NCBI GenBank assembly: GCA_965247975.1
Contig: OZ252050.1
Location: forward strand, 1,178,001-1,242,000
Direction: 5' to 3'
DNA: 64,000 nucleotides
DNA from: Taishania sp965247975
GTDB taxonomy: Bacteria; Bacteroidota; Bacteroidia; Flavobacteriales_D; Crocinitomicaceae
Both the position numbers and the translations under genes were made by a program. Position 1 is the stretch's first letter. Every line of letters begins with the position of its first letter. Positions 17,380 through 26,328 of this stretch are shown in pieces. The notes beneath the pieces are model-generated. The model saw only the letters and a program-made list of their open reading frames with translations. It was not told the DNA's origin and ran no database searches.

Positions 17380-18420
17380 ATGGGCAAAATTAAAATTAAT
17401 GGACATGGGCACATTCTTCCTGAGCCGAGTGAGATACCACAGTTTTTAAAGGAAAAGCATTTATTTTCCATCGATGATGATCGGAAATTTATGCGCCAAG
17501 GCGATTGGTCTCGTCCAATTACAGATCCGAGTTTTTTCTTTGACGAGAAATTAATTTGGATGGAAAAACATGGCATTGATCATGGTGTGATGCTCAATTT
17601 ATCCCAAATTTACTGCAACGGTTGGTCTCGAAAGGATGCCAAATCAGCCATTGAATGGCAAAATGATTTCAATGCTAGCGTGCAACAAAGAAGACCAGAT
17701 AAATTCACGTGTGGTTTTGTCGTTCAGCCAAAATACATGGATGATGCCTTGGTAGAAATGGAACGTTGTGTCGAGAAACTGCATTTGAAAGTCCTTTGCT
17801 TGCCAACACATTATTTGGATAATAATGATGAATGGATCACGATTGCGGATGAATCGGTTTATCCCATTTTTGAACTGGCAAATAAATATGGATTAGCCAT
17901 TGAAATTCATCCTTACGATGGTGAAAAAATGGTCAAATTGAAGGATGCTTTTTGGCGCTTTCATTTGGTTTGGATGATGGCACAAACTGCTGATGCACTT
18001 CATTTTTATGCGCTGAATGATTTTGTGAACCGATTCTCCAACATTCGCACGTGCTTCGCTCATGGATGCATGCTTGGACAAGCAAATTATGGTAGACGAC
18101 TGCAAGGTTATGACGGTCGACCAGATTTGTTCGAAGGAGCAAAAGACCCGCGAGAAACCTTAGGACATAAAAATTTATTTTTTGATACGCTCGTTCACGA
18201 TTCGTATACCTTGCAATTGTTAAAGATTCGCGTGGGAACTTCACAAATTGTTGCTGGCCTGGATGATCCATATCCCTTAGGCGAAATGGAAGGTGTTGCA
18301 CGATCGTATCCCGGAAGAGTGATTGATTTTGCGGTGGAAGCAAACATCATCAATCAGAAAGAATCGGATGAAATTTGGTATGATAATGTGCTTCGGTGGT
18401 TAGGGAAATCATCCTTGTGA
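17380..18420 (+). CDS. Amidohydrolase-2 family protein, aminocarboxymuconate-semialdehyde decarboxylase (ACMSD)-like
   Basis: 346 aa. The N-terminal metal motif HGH (H9, H11), a buried EIHPYD, the FAHG segment, FFDTLVHD and GLDDPYPLGE match the ACMSD-type TIM-barrel layout, in which these His/Asp residues bind one zinc and decarboxylate 2-amino-3-carboxymuconate semialdehyde in the kynurenine route. ACMSD has GTDYPFPLGE where this protein has GLDDPYPLGE; the metal-binding Asp is kept. No other tryptophan-degradation gene is in the window, so the substrate is uncertain and another amidohydrolase-2 decarboxylase or hydrolase is possible. ATG 17380 is preferred over an in-frame TTG at 17365 because it gives the family's short N-terminus. 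It converges on the nitroreductase gene, with 35 bp between stops. Confidence 0.75.
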   Translation: MGKIKINGHGHILPEPSEIPQFLKEKHLFSIDDDRKFMRQGDWSRPITDPSFFFDEKLIWMEKHGIDHGVMLNLSQIYCNGWSRKDAKSAIEWQNDFNASVQQRRPDKFTCGFVVQPKYMDDALVEMERCVEKLHLKVLCLPTHYLDNNDEWITIADESVYPIFELANKYGLAIEIHPYDGEKMVKLKDAFWRFHLVWMMAQTADALHFYALNDFVNRFSNIRTCFAHGCMLGQANYGRRLQGYDGRPDLFEGAKDPRETLGHKNLFFDTLVHDSYTLQLLKIRVGTSQIVAGLDDPYPLGEMEGVARSYPGRVIDFAVEANIINQKESDEIWYDNVLRWLGKSSL

Positions 18421-18455
18421 TTTGAATCCAATTCCAACGAGGTAAGGAAAACAAA

Positions 18456-19088
18456 CTACCGAACTTCAAAAAGCTCGTCTAGAGGTCGTCTTACTTTTTT
18501 CAAATGTTGATTCGCATCTTCTTCGTGTCGATAGCCAATTGGAACAACAAGGCTTGCAGTCAATTTTGCTTCTGCTAATCCGAGTATTTGGTCATACCCA
18601 CTTGCCGAAAATCCTTCCATTGGTGTTGAATCCAAACGAAGTTGTGCGCATGTTTGCATTAAAATTCCTAGAGCAATATACGCTTGTTTCGAACTCCAAT
18701 CTTTCTTGTTTTCAGCGCTCAATTTTTGAATATTCAATTTGATAAAATCACCGAATTTTGTAAGATTTTCGAGTTCTATGTTGCGAATTTTCGACATGTT
18801 TTCCATGTAAGAATCCACCAAAGGTTCGTCCAGTTCTACGTGGGAACAAATCACTAGCAAATGCGAAGCTTCCATTACGGAACGTTGATTAAAAGAATGC
18901 TCAAACAATGCTTCTCGAGTCGCTGTATTTTCAACAAAGATGAATTTTAGCGGTTGTAAACCATAAGATGTAGGCACTAATTGTAGTGCATTTTTGATTA
19001 TTTCAATGTTTTCATTTGAAACTTTTTTTACTGAATCGTATCGTTTGGTGGCATAGCGCCAATTTAAATCTTCTATTAATGGGTGCAT
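18456..19088 (-). CDS. NAD(P)H-dependent nitroreductase family flavoprotein
   Basis: 210 aa. The N-terminus (RYATKRYD) and TSYGLQPLKFIFVEN form the FMN-binding start of NfsB-type nitroreductases; SSKQAYIALGILMQTCAQL and PMEGF are further family segments, and the C-terminus has SLVVPIGYRHEED. It should be a cytoplasmic FMN enzyme reducing nitro compounds or quinones with NAD(P)H. It is divergent from an OxyR-type regulator, with 107 bp between start codons, so it is a natural candidate target for that regulator. Length is typical. Substrate specificity cannot be told from sequence. Confidence 0.88.
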   Translation of the reverse strand: MHPLIEDLNWRYATKRYDSVKKVSNENIEIIKNALQLVPTSYGLQPLKFIFVENTATREALFEHSFNQRSVMEASHLLVICSHVELDEPLVDSYMENMSKIRNIELENLTKFGDFIKLNIQKLSAENKKDWSSKQAYIALGILMQTCAQLRLDSTPMEGFSASGYDQILGLAEAKLTASLVVPIGYRHEEDANQHLKKVRRPLDELFEVR

Positions 19089-19195
19089 GAATTTCTGTTT
19101 AAAGTTTTTAAAGTTAATTTATTTCAACCAAATTTTCTTTTGAGCTACAAATTTCATCATTTCTATTTATTATTGTTATCGATTAATTAAATGAC

Positions 19196-20134
19196 ATGAT
19201 AGATAATATTTATAACATTACTCCTCAACAAATCAATTATATTTTGGAATTGAATATTGAGCGCAATTTTCAGCGAGCAAGTGATAAGTGTTTTGTTACC
19301 CAACCAACTTTGTCCATGCAAGTAAAAAAGGCAGAAGAATTATTGGGCTTTTTGGTTTTTGATCGTTCCCGTTCTCCGATAGAATTAACACCAACAGGTA
19401 AAGAGTTAATCCCAATTTTACAAGATATTCAAACGGAATATGCGCGCGTCTTAAATTTGAAAAGAAAGCGAGAGGGAATTCAAATCGAGGAATTGACGGT
19501 TGGAATTATCCCAACCATAAGCGCTTTTTTACTTATCGATATTTTTGAGGATGTTATGGCAAAAATGCCGAATGTTCAGATCAAAATGGAGGAACTCAAA
19601 TCGGAAGAGTTGATTGTGGCGCTTAATGATAAAAAAATTGATTTGGGAATTATGGCAGGACCTTACAATGAACGTCGTGTGAGAACTGTACCACTATTCA
19701 CAGAAGAAATTAAATTGTTCTTTCCTTCTTCTAAAGTTGAAATGTTGTCGCCTGCTGACCTCGAAAATGAGCAACCATGGTTATTGAATGAGGGAAATTG
19801 TTTGCGCACGCAAATGGTCAATTTTTGCAGAATTGCGAATACGGACAAGACGGATTTGAAATGGAATTATGCTGGAGGAAATATTGATTTGTTGATGCAG
19901 ATGGTTGAATTGAATGGCGGTTACACCTTGATTCCAGAGAATTATCATATTCCTGAAAAAAAATTAAAACGCTTATTTGATAGGCGAACAAATGAATTTC
20001 CAGCTCGTGAAGTGATCGCCTTGATGCCAGATAAATCACTTAAAAAAGAAATGTGTGAATCATTAATTCGAATCATCCAATTCCGATATTCCAAGTCAAA
20101 TTCGGATGGATTGAATGTGTTGAGCTGGAAGTGA
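19196..20134 (+). CDS. oxyR: OxyR-like LysR-family peroxide-sensing regulator
   Basis: 312 aa. An N-terminal winged helix-turn-helix (NFQRASDKCFVTQPTLSMQVKKAEELLG, residues 24-51, is the recognition region) is followed by a LysR substrate-binding domain. C202 and C211 in NEGNCLRTQMVNFC are spaced nine apart and sit in the same context as C199/C208 of E. coli OxyR, the pair that forms the peroxide-induced disulfide. This is the main reason for calling it OxyR rather than a generic LysR protein. It should activate oxidative-stress genes. The divergent nitroreductase shares its 107-bp upstream region. No catalase or ahp gene is in the window. It ends 11 bp from the convergent waaA stop. Confidence 0.85.
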   Translation: MIDNIYNITPQQINYILELNIERNFQRASDKCFVTQPTLSMQVKKAEELLGFLVFDRSRSPIELTPTGKELIPILQDIQTEYARVLNLKRKREGIQIEELTVGIIPTISAFLLIDIFEDVMAKMPNVQIKMEELKSEELIVALNDKKIDLGIMAGPYNERRVRTVPLFTEEIKLFFPSSKVEMLSPADLENEQPWLLNEGNCLRTQMVNFCRIANTDKTDLKWNYAGGNIDLLMQMVELNGGYTLIPENYHIPEKKLKRLFDRRTNEFPAREVIALMPDKSLKKEMCESLIRIIQFRYSKSNSDGLNVLSWK

Positions 20135-20145
20135 ATTAGTTGGGA

Positions 20146-21357
20146 TCATTTAAAAATATGATCGACAATTTTTCGAGATGCTCCTTGATTTTTTTCAACA
20201 AAAGCAATTGCTTTCTTGGAAAGTTCCACTTGATTGGATTGAATCTGTAAAATGGTATTTTCCAATTCTTGCGCTGTTTCAATTTCAAAACCAAATCCAT
20301 CTGCTAAAAATGCGTCTGCTTCAGGAAATCTGCTATGTTTCGGTCCAAAAATTACTGGTAGACCAAAAACTGCTGGCTCTAAAATATTGTGCAAACTGCC
20401 TGTAAATCCGCCGCCAACATAAGCCACTTGACCCAATGAATAGCATGAAGCAAGTTGACCAATTGCATCTAAAATCATCACTTCGGCTTCTGATTCGCCT
20501 GAATAGTTTGTATAGCGAACGTTACTAATTTTGATTTGCTTATTAATTTCTTGCACATGATTTTCATCAATCGCATGAGGTGCTATGATTACTTTGTCGA
20601 AAAGCGATTTGTTAATTAGCGGTAAAATGATTGCTTCATCAACAGGCCAAGAACTGCCAACGATGAACACGTTTTTTGCATTTCCGATAAATCTCCGAAG
20701 TTTTTCATCGACTTTTAAGTTTTCCTTGTTTTCAATGACACGATCGTAGCGGTTATCACCTGTTATTGCGACATTTTGAATATCAATGCTTTCAAGTAAT
20801 TTTTTTGTTTCTTCATTCTGAACAAAAAAGTGATCAAATTGTTTCAGTGTTTTTCGAAAAAATCCGCCATACCATTTAAAAAAGCGGTGTTTTGGATTTA
20901 AAAGTGTGCTGATGGAATAAATGGAAGCATGTGATTTCTTCAATTGAAAAATATAATTGCTCCAAAATTCATATTTGACAAAAATGGCTTTTTTTGGTTT
21001 AAAATGATTGACAAAACGCGCGGCATTCGATGGAACATCTGCAGGTAGGTAACACGCAAAATCGACTGAATGCTTGCGCTTGTTGTAATGCAAAAAACCA
21101 GATGGCGAAAAGAAGGTAACTAACAAAAATACATTTGGATTTTCAGCTTTGATCAGGTTCATAACCGGCAATCCTTGATCAAATTCTCCTAGCGAGGCGC
21201 AGTGAAACCAAATGACATCTCTATCATTTACACTAGGAAATGTGGACCAAGTATTTTTTCGACCAACAATCCATTCTTTTGCTTTTGGATTAAAAAGTGA
21301 TGCAATACGTATAGCAAGCGTATAACTGCGAATTCCAAAAGTGTAAAGAAATTGCAT
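20146..21357 (-). CDS. waaA: 3-deoxy-D-manno-octulosonic acid (Kdo) transferase
   Basis: 403 aa. An N-terminal membrane anchor (about 1-20), then HCASLGEFDQG with the catalytic Glu region, FVKYEFW, GDNRYDRV, and the C-terminal GT-B segment with GGGFTGSLHNILEPAVFGLPVIFGP. WaaA transfers Kdo from CMP-Kdo to lipid IVA on the cytoplasmic face of the inner membrane. The frame is open to 21408, but ATG 21357 is chosen because it overlaps the stop codon of the upstream outer-membrane protein gene (TAATG) and matches family N-termini (MQFLYTFGIRSY). The overlap suggests translational coupling. With lpxA at the window start, it shows that the organism makes LPS. Confidence 0.93.
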   Translation of the reverse strand: MQFLYTFGIRSYTLAIRIASLFNPKAKEWIVGRKNTWSTFPSVNDRDVIWFHCASLGEFDQGLPVMNLIKAENPNVFLLVTFFSPSGFLHYNKRKHSVDFACYLPADVPSNAARFVNHFKPKKAIFVKYEFWSNYIFQLKKSHASIYSISTLLNPKHRFFKWYGGFFRKTLKQFDHFFVQNEETKKLLESIDIQNVAITGDNRYDRVIENKENLKVDEKLRRFIGNAKNVFIVGSSWPVDEAIILPLINKSLFDKVIIAPHAIDENHVQEINKQIKISNVRYTNYSGESEAEVMILDAIGQLASCYSLGQVAYVGGGFTGSLHNILEPAVFGLPVIFGPKHSRFPEADAFLADGFGFEIETAQELENTILQIQSNQVELSKKAIAFVEKNQGASRKIVDHIFK

Positions 21358-22124
21358 TAATTGTAGTAAAAATCTTTTGGTTTGCGCTTGTAAACCGGAA
21401 TTAACCAACCTATTTTGAATCCATACAAAATATCTAATCGGGTCTCTGTAGGTGCTGGAACTCCAGGAACATCGTAGAAATAAGTTCTTCTGTTTTTAGT
21501 AAATCCTTCATCGATAAAACCACCAGCATAAAAATTTAAGAAATTATTATCTGACATAAATAAATATCCCAGGAATTGGCTGGCATTGAAACCTGTTGTT
21601 AGTCTGTCATACCCACGTTTGTAATCTTTTTCCAAAGCAGGCACAACTTGGTCGTTTGTTTCAATCCGCATCCGATGATTCAAATACCCTCCTCCAATTT
21701 TCACCATCACTCCTGAATTTTCGTTGTGACCAAGGCGTGAAAATACTTTACCGACTTCTAAATTGACTTGCAAACCTCTTGTGAATAATTGAACATTTGC
21801 GATATCTCCATTTTGATCGGTGATGTTTCCCTTTGAATCAACCAACGCTCCGAAAATTTCTGGAATATTCATTCGAATTTTTTTTCCAAACAAAAAATTG
21901 CCTTCAACACCAGCATACCAATTTCCCCGAAATTTGTAACCTGCAACCAAACCAACATGATTAAATTCGCCATATCGATCTGCTAAATCGCCACTTGTCC
22001 AACCTATTCCATATTGAACACCAAAAAGAGGTGTACTTATCGTTGAATCTGCCATGTTGCGCTGAGCAAACGCACCAAATCCAATCGAGAAAACAAGTAA
22101 ATTCAGAATTAAAATTTGCTTCAT
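21357..22124 (-). CDS. Outer-membrane beta-barrel protein, coupled to waaA
   Basis: 255 aa. The signal peptide (1-20, ending GAFAQ) is followed by alternating hydrophobic/polar strands with many aromatic and Gly residues (VGLVAGYKFRGNWYAGVEGNF, LDILYGFKIGWLIP), typical of a small outer-membrane barrel. I do not recognise a named family. Its stop overlaps the waaA start, so it is co-transcribed with the Kdo transferase, which hints at a role in the LPS-bearing outer membrane. This is inference from position only. A 179-bp divergent region separates it from the sugar-nucleotide operon. Confidence 0.7.
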   Translation of the reverse strand: MKQILILNLLVFSIGFGAFAQRNMADSTISTPLFGVQYGIGWTSGDLADRYGEFNHVGLVAGYKFRGNWYAGVEGNFLFGKKIRMNIPEIFGALVDSKGNITDQNGDIANVQLFTRGLQVNLEVGKVFSRLGHNENSGVMVKIGGGYLNHRMRIETNDQVVPALEKDYKRGYDRLTTGFNASQFLGYLFMSDNNFLNFYAGGFIDEGFTKNRRTYFYDVPGVPAPTETRLDILYGFKIGWLIPVYKRKPKDFYYN

Positions 22125-22303
22125 ACCCCAAAAGTAAGCTCATTTTTTGAATCATTCTAACCAAAAATAGTTAAATGCCATTTTTCGGTTTACTAAATCG
22201 GACCAAAAAATGTGAAAAATATCTAAAGAAACAGGCATTTAATCTTAACAGATATGAATGAAATAGATATCTTTAGCCCCTTAAAATGAAATAAGTGCAT
22301 TCG

Positions 22304-23434
22304 ATGAAAAAAATTCAAATGGTTGACTTGATTACCCAATATCAAGACATTAAGGCAGAGGTTGATTCTGCAATCATGAACGTTATAGAAAATGCTCAAT
22401 TTATTAATGGACCAGAAGTAAGTGGTTTTCAAACTGAATTAGAGCAGTACTTGAATGTAAAACATGTCATTCCATGTGCAAATGGAACGGATGCACTTCA
22501 AATTGCATTAATGGCTTTGGGTTTAAAGCCAGGTGACGAGGTGATTACGCCATCATTCACATATGTTGCAACAACAGAAGTAATTGCTCTCTTAGGGTTA
22601 AAACCAATTTTTGTTGAAGTTGATAAAGACACATTTTGTATTGATGTTACAACAATAGAAAGTGCAATTACTACAAAAACAAAAGCGATTGTGCCAGTTC
22701 ACTTGTATGGTCAAGCAGCGAATATGGATGAAATTATGAAAATAGCGAACAAACACAATTTGTTTGTTGTGGAAGACAATGCCCAAGCTATTGGATGTGA
22801 TTATCAACACGCAGATGGTAAAATATCCAAAACAGGAACCATTGGTCACATTGGTTGTACTTCATTTTTCCCAAGTAAAAACTTAGGTTGTTATGGTGAT
22901 GGTGGAGCAATTTGCACAAACGATGATTCTTTGGCAGAAAAATTAAGAATGATTGCTAATCATGGACAAAGCAAACGCTATTATCACGATGTGGTTGGTT
23001 GCAATTCACGTTTAGACAGCATTCAAGCGGCTGTATTGAGAGTCAAATTGAGAAAGTTAGACCATTACAATGCAAAAAGAAGAGCAGTTGCAGATTATTA
23101 CGATAATTTCTTTGCAGCATATGAAGGCGTTAAAACACCAGTAAGAAACACATATTCGAAACATGTTTTTCATCAATATACCTTGACTTTAGAAGGAATT
23201 GACAGAGATGCATTAAATGAATATTTGGCTGAAAAAGGAATTCCATCCATGATTTATTACCCAGTTCCGGCACATCGTCAAAAAATGTTCGATGCTTTTG
23301 GAAGTGATGCTACAGATTTACCTATAACTGATTGGTTGACGGAAAGGGTAATATCATTGCCGATTCACACAGAATTGGAAAACGATCAATTAGAAGAAAT
23401 TTGCAAAAATGTTGCAGCTTACCTAAATAAATAA
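22304..23434 (+). CDS. wbpE: UDP-sugar aminotransferase, WbpE-like (DegT/DnrJ/EryC1/StrS family)
   Basis: 376 aa, PLP-dependent. MVDLITQYQDIKAEVDSAI is the typical start; CANGTDALQIALMALG, VVEDNAQAIGC and FFPSKNLGCYGDGG with the PLP lysine K192 are family motifs, as is the C-terminal RVISLPIH. In P. aeruginosa, WbpE transaminates UDP-3-keto-GlcNAcA to UDP-GlcNAc(3NH2)A using glutamate. The assignment rests on co-occurrence with wbpD-, wbpB- and tviB/wbpA-like genes in the same operon. ATG 22304 is preferred over the in-frame GTG at 22295. It heads the operon, and the next gene begins 4 bp after its stop. Confidence 0.87.
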   Translation: MKKIQMVDLITQYQDIKAEVDSAIMNVIENAQFINGPEVSGFQTELEQYLNVKHVIPCANGTDALQIALMALGLKPGDEVITPSFTYVATTEVIALLGLKPIFVEVDKDTFCIDVTTIESAITTKTKAIVPVHLYGQAANMDEIMKIANKHNLFVVEDNAQAIGCDYQHADGKISKTGTIGHIGCTSFFPSKNLGCYGDGGAICTNDDSLAEKLRMIANHGQSKRYYHDVVGCNSRLDSIQAAVLRVKLRKLDHYNAKRRAVADYYDNFFAAYEGVKTPVRNTYSKHVFHQYTLTLEGIDRDALNEYLAEKGIPSMIYYPVPAHRQKMFDAFGSDATDLPITDWLTERVISLPIHTELENDQLEEICKNVAAYLNK

Positions 23435-23438
23435 AAGA

Positions 23439-24755
23439 ATGAAAAAAATTGCAGTTGTAGGTACAGGATACGTTGGCTTGGTGACAGGGACTTGTTTTGC
23501 AGAAACAGGAAATCAAGTAATTTGTATCGATATTGACAAGGCCAAAGTAGACAAAATGCGAAACGGTGAAGTTCCAATCTATGAACCTCATTTGGATACT
23601 CTTTTCGAGCGAAACATCAAAGCAAACAGACTTTCGTTTACAACCGATTTGGCAGAAGGAATTAAGGATGCGGAAATTATTTTCTTAGCGCTTCCAACTC
23701 CTCCAGGTGAAGATGGATCGGCGGATTTGTCTTACATTCTAGGAGTTGCCGAACAATTGGGATCTTTGATTCAAGATTATAAAGTGATAGTTGACAAAAG
23801 CACAGTTCCAGTTGGCACGGCTGAAAAAGTGCATGCAGCTATTCAAAAGAATGCTATTTGTGATTTTGATGTTGTTTCAAATCCGGAATTTTTGCGTGAA
23901 GGATTTGCAGTGGATGATTTCTTGAAACCAGACCGTGTTGTTATTGGAACAAGTTCCGTGCGCGCTCAAAATGTGATGGATCAATTATACAAACCTTTCG
24001 TACGTCAAGGAAATCCAATCATTTTCATGGATGAAAAATCTGCCGAATTAACTAAATATGCAGCAAATTCTTTTTTAGCGACAAAAATTACATTCATGAA
24101 TGAAATCGCGAATTTCTGTGAGTTAGTTGGAGCGGATGTAGATAAAGTTCGAATTGGAATTGGTTCTGACGATCGCATTGGTAAGCGTTTCTTGTTTCCA
24201 GGTATTGGTTATGGAGGATCTTGTTTTCCTAAAGATGTACAAGCATTGGTTAAAAGTGGAAAAGAAAACAGTTTTAGCTTTGAAATTCTGAATGCGGTAA
24301 TGGCTGTGAATGAAGACCAAAAGACAGTCATGATGCCGAAAATCAAAAACTATTTCAGAGGAGATTTGAAAGGCAAAAAAGTAGCCATTTGGGGACTTGC
24401 ATTTAAACCAGATACAGATGATATTCGCGAAGCACCAGCTTTATATATGATTGATGGATTGTTGAAAGAAGGTGCAGTAATTTCTGCTTTCGACCCTGAA
24501 GCAATGGCAAATGTTAAACAACTGATTGGCGATAAAATTGGTTATACAGACAACGAATACGATGCGTTGAAAGAGGCCGATTGTTTGTTGATTTGCACAG
24601 AATGGGGTATTTTTAGAAATCCAGATTTTGATAAAATGGCATCTTTGCTAAACGATAAAGTAGTTTTTGATGGACGTAATTTATACGATTCAGATGAAAT
24701 GAATGCAAAAGGATTTTATTACAATTCCATAGGACGTAGAACCGTAGAAAAATAA
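23439..24755 (+). CDS. ugd: UDP-glucose 6-dehydrogenase
   Basis: 438 aa. NAD-binding GTGYVGLVTG at the N-terminus, SNPEFLREG, the central KYAANSFLATKITFMNE helix, and catalytic Cys262 in GYGGSCFPKD give a complete UDP-glucose dehydrogenase. It oxidises UDP-glucose twice to UDP-glucuronate with two NAD+. The directly following gene is a UDP-glucuronate decarboxylase, so the pair would make UDP-xylose. Gaps of 4 bp and 3 bp on either side indicate one operon. A second nucleotide-sugar dehydrogenase of a different subfamily occurs later in the operon, which supports separate substrates. Confidence 0.95.
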   Translation: MKKIAVVGTGYVGLVTGTCFAETGNQVICIDIDKAKVDKMRNGEVPIYEPHLDTLFERNIKANRLSFTTDLAEGIKDAEIIFLALPTPPGEDGSADLSYILGVAEQLGSLIQDYKVIVDKSTVPVGTAEKVHAAIQKNAICDFDVVSNPEFLREGFAVDDFLKPDRVVIGTSSVRAQNVMDQLYKPFVRQGNPIIFMDEKSAELTKYAANSFLATKITFMNEIANFCELVGADVDKVRIGIGSDDRIGKRFLFPGIGYGGSCFPKDVQALVKSGKENSFSFEILNAVMAVNEDQKTVMMPKIKNYFRGDLKGKKVAIWGLAFKPDTDDIREAPALYMIDGLLKEGAVISAFDPEAMANVKQLIGDKIGYTDNEYDALKEADCLLICTEWGIFRNPDFDKMASLLNDKVVFDGRNLYDSDEMNAKGFYYNSIGRRTVEK

Positions 24756-24758
24756 GTT

Positions 24759-25754
24759 ATGTCAGACAAAAAGCGTATTTTAATAACAGGAGCAGCTGGA
24801 TTTTTGGGCTCGCATTTGTGTGATCGGTTCATCAAAGAAGGGTATCATGTTATTGCCATGGACAACCTGATAACTGGTCAGTTGAAAAACATTGAGCATT
24901 TATTTAAACTAGAAAATTTTGAGTTTTATCACCATGATGTGTCAAAGTTTATTCACATTCCAGGAAATTTGGATTACATCTTACATTTCGCATCTCCAGC
25001 TAGCCCAATCGATTATTTGAAAATTCCAATTCAAACATTGAAAGTGGGATCTTTAGGTATTCACAATTGCTTAGGATTGGCAAAAGCTAAAAACGCACGA
25101 GTTCTTATTGCTTCCACGTCCGAAGTTTACGGCGATCCAACAGTTCATCCCCAAACAGAAGACTATTGGGGAAATGTGAATCCCGTTGGACCGAGAGGAG
25201 TTTATGATGAAGCAAAACGTTTTCAAGAAGCGATGACAATGGCATATCATAATTTTCACCATGTGGAAACGCGTATAGTACGCATTTTTAATACGTATGG
25301 TCCTCGAATGCGATTGAATGACGGACGTGTTTTACCTGCATTTATTGGTCAAGCATTACGTGGTGAAGATCTAACGATTTTTGGAGATGGTTCGCAAACC
25401 CGCTCATTTTGTTATGTGGACGATTTAGTTGAAGGTATTTTTAGATTGTTACATTCTGATTACGCATATCCAGTCAATATAGGTAATCCAGACGAAATTT
25501 CAATTAGTGAATTTGCCGAGGAAATTATTAAATTAACAGGTACAAATCAAAAAGTTATTTACAAGGATTTACCTGTTGATGATCCGAAACAAAGACAACC
25601 TGATATCACTATAGCAAAAAAATTGCTACATTGGGAGCCGAAAGTTGACCGAGCAGAAGGCTTAAAGCGAACTTACGACTACTTTAGAGGATTAACAGAA
25701 GCAGAATTGAATGATACAAATCATTACAATTTTGACAAATATATTATTAGGTGA
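24759..25754 (+). CDS. UDP-glucuronate decarboxylase (UDP-xylose synthase)
   Basis: 331 aa, an extended short-chain dehydrogenase. NAD motif GAAGFLGSHL, the UXS-specific HFASPASPIDYLKIPIQT, STSEVYGDP and YDEAK (Y149, K153), plus PVGPRGVYDE and VDDPKQRQPDI, are characteristic. It converts UDP-glucuronate to UDP-xylose and CO2 in the cytoplasm. Its substrate is the product of the preceding ugd gene. The stop overlaps the following acyltransferase start (TGATG). UDP-xylose could feed surface polysaccharide or O-glycan synthesis; no xylosyltransferase is present here. Confidence 0.93.
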   Translation: MSDKKRILITGAAGFLGSHLCDRFIKEGYHVIAMDNLITGQLKNIEHLFKLENFEFYHHDVSKFIHIPGNLDYILHFASPASPIDYLKIPIQTLKVGSLGIHNCLGLAKAKNARVLIASTSEVYGDPTVHPQTEDYWGNVNPVGPRGVYDEAKRFQEAMTMAYHNFHHVETRIVRIFNTYGPRMRLNDGRVLPAFIGQALRGEDLTIFGDGSQTRSFCYVDDLVEGIFRLLHSDYAYPVNIGNPDEISISEFAEEIIKLTGTNQKVIYKDLPVDDPKQRQPDITIAKKLLHWEPKVDRAEGLKRTYDYFRGLTEAELNDTNHYNFDKYIIR

Positions 25755-26323
25755 TGAGTTTTTTCGCACATGAAACAGCAATCGTAGATGAAGGTTGCAA
25801 AATTGGTGAGGGTACAAAGATTTGGCATTTTTCGCATATTATGCCGAATTGCACTATTGGAGAACGTTGCAACATTGGACAAAATGTAGTGGTTTCTCCA
25901 GATGTTATATTGGGAAATAATGTTAAGATTCAGAACAATGTTTCCATTTACACAGGTGTAATTTGTGAAGATGATGTTTTTTTAGGCCCATCAATGGTTT
26001 TTACGAATGTAATCAATCCACGAAGTGCGGTTAATCGAAAAGATCAATATGCCAAAACAATTGTGCGAAAAGGAGCAAGCATTGGAGCAAATGCAACCAT
26101 TGTTTGCGGTCACGACATTGGAAAGTTTGCTTTTATAGGCGCTGGTGCTGTGGTAACTAAAACGGTTCCTGATTTTGCGTTGGTTGTAGGAAATCCAGCT
26201 CGTCAAATGGGATGGATGAGTGAATATGGACACCGTTTGGAATTCGATATAAATGGTATTGCAACTTGTCCTGAAAGCAAAGAAACATATAGATTGGTTA
26301 ATAATCTCGTAACAAAAGATTAA
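25754..26323 (+). CDS. wbpD: UDP-2-acetamido-3-amino-glucuronate N-acetyltransferase, WbpD-like
   Basis: 189 aa, left-handed beta-helix. Hexapeptide repeats run from VDEGCKIGEGTKIWHFSHI through IGQNVVVSPDVILGNNVKI, and ASIGANATIVCGHDIGKFAFIGAGAVV to the C-terminal VGNPARQMGWMSEYG. WbpD adds an acetyl group from acetyl-CoA to the 3-amino of UDP-GlcNAc(3NH2)A. ATG 25754 overlaps the uxs stop by one base; the GTG at 25751 is also possible. The position next to wbpB- and tviB-like genes supports this assignment over other sugar acetyltransferases such as PglD or VioB. Confidence 0.85.
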   Translation: MSFFAHETAIVDEGCKIGEGTKIWHFSHIMPNCTIGERCNIGQNVVVSPDVILGNNVKIQNNVSIYTGVICEDDVFLGPSMVFTNVINPRSAVNRKDQYAKTIVRKGASIGANATIVCGHDIGKFAFIGAGAVVTKTVPDFALVVGNPARQMGWMSEYGHRLEFDINGIATCPESKETYRLVNNLVTKD

Positions 26324-26328
26324 TTCAA

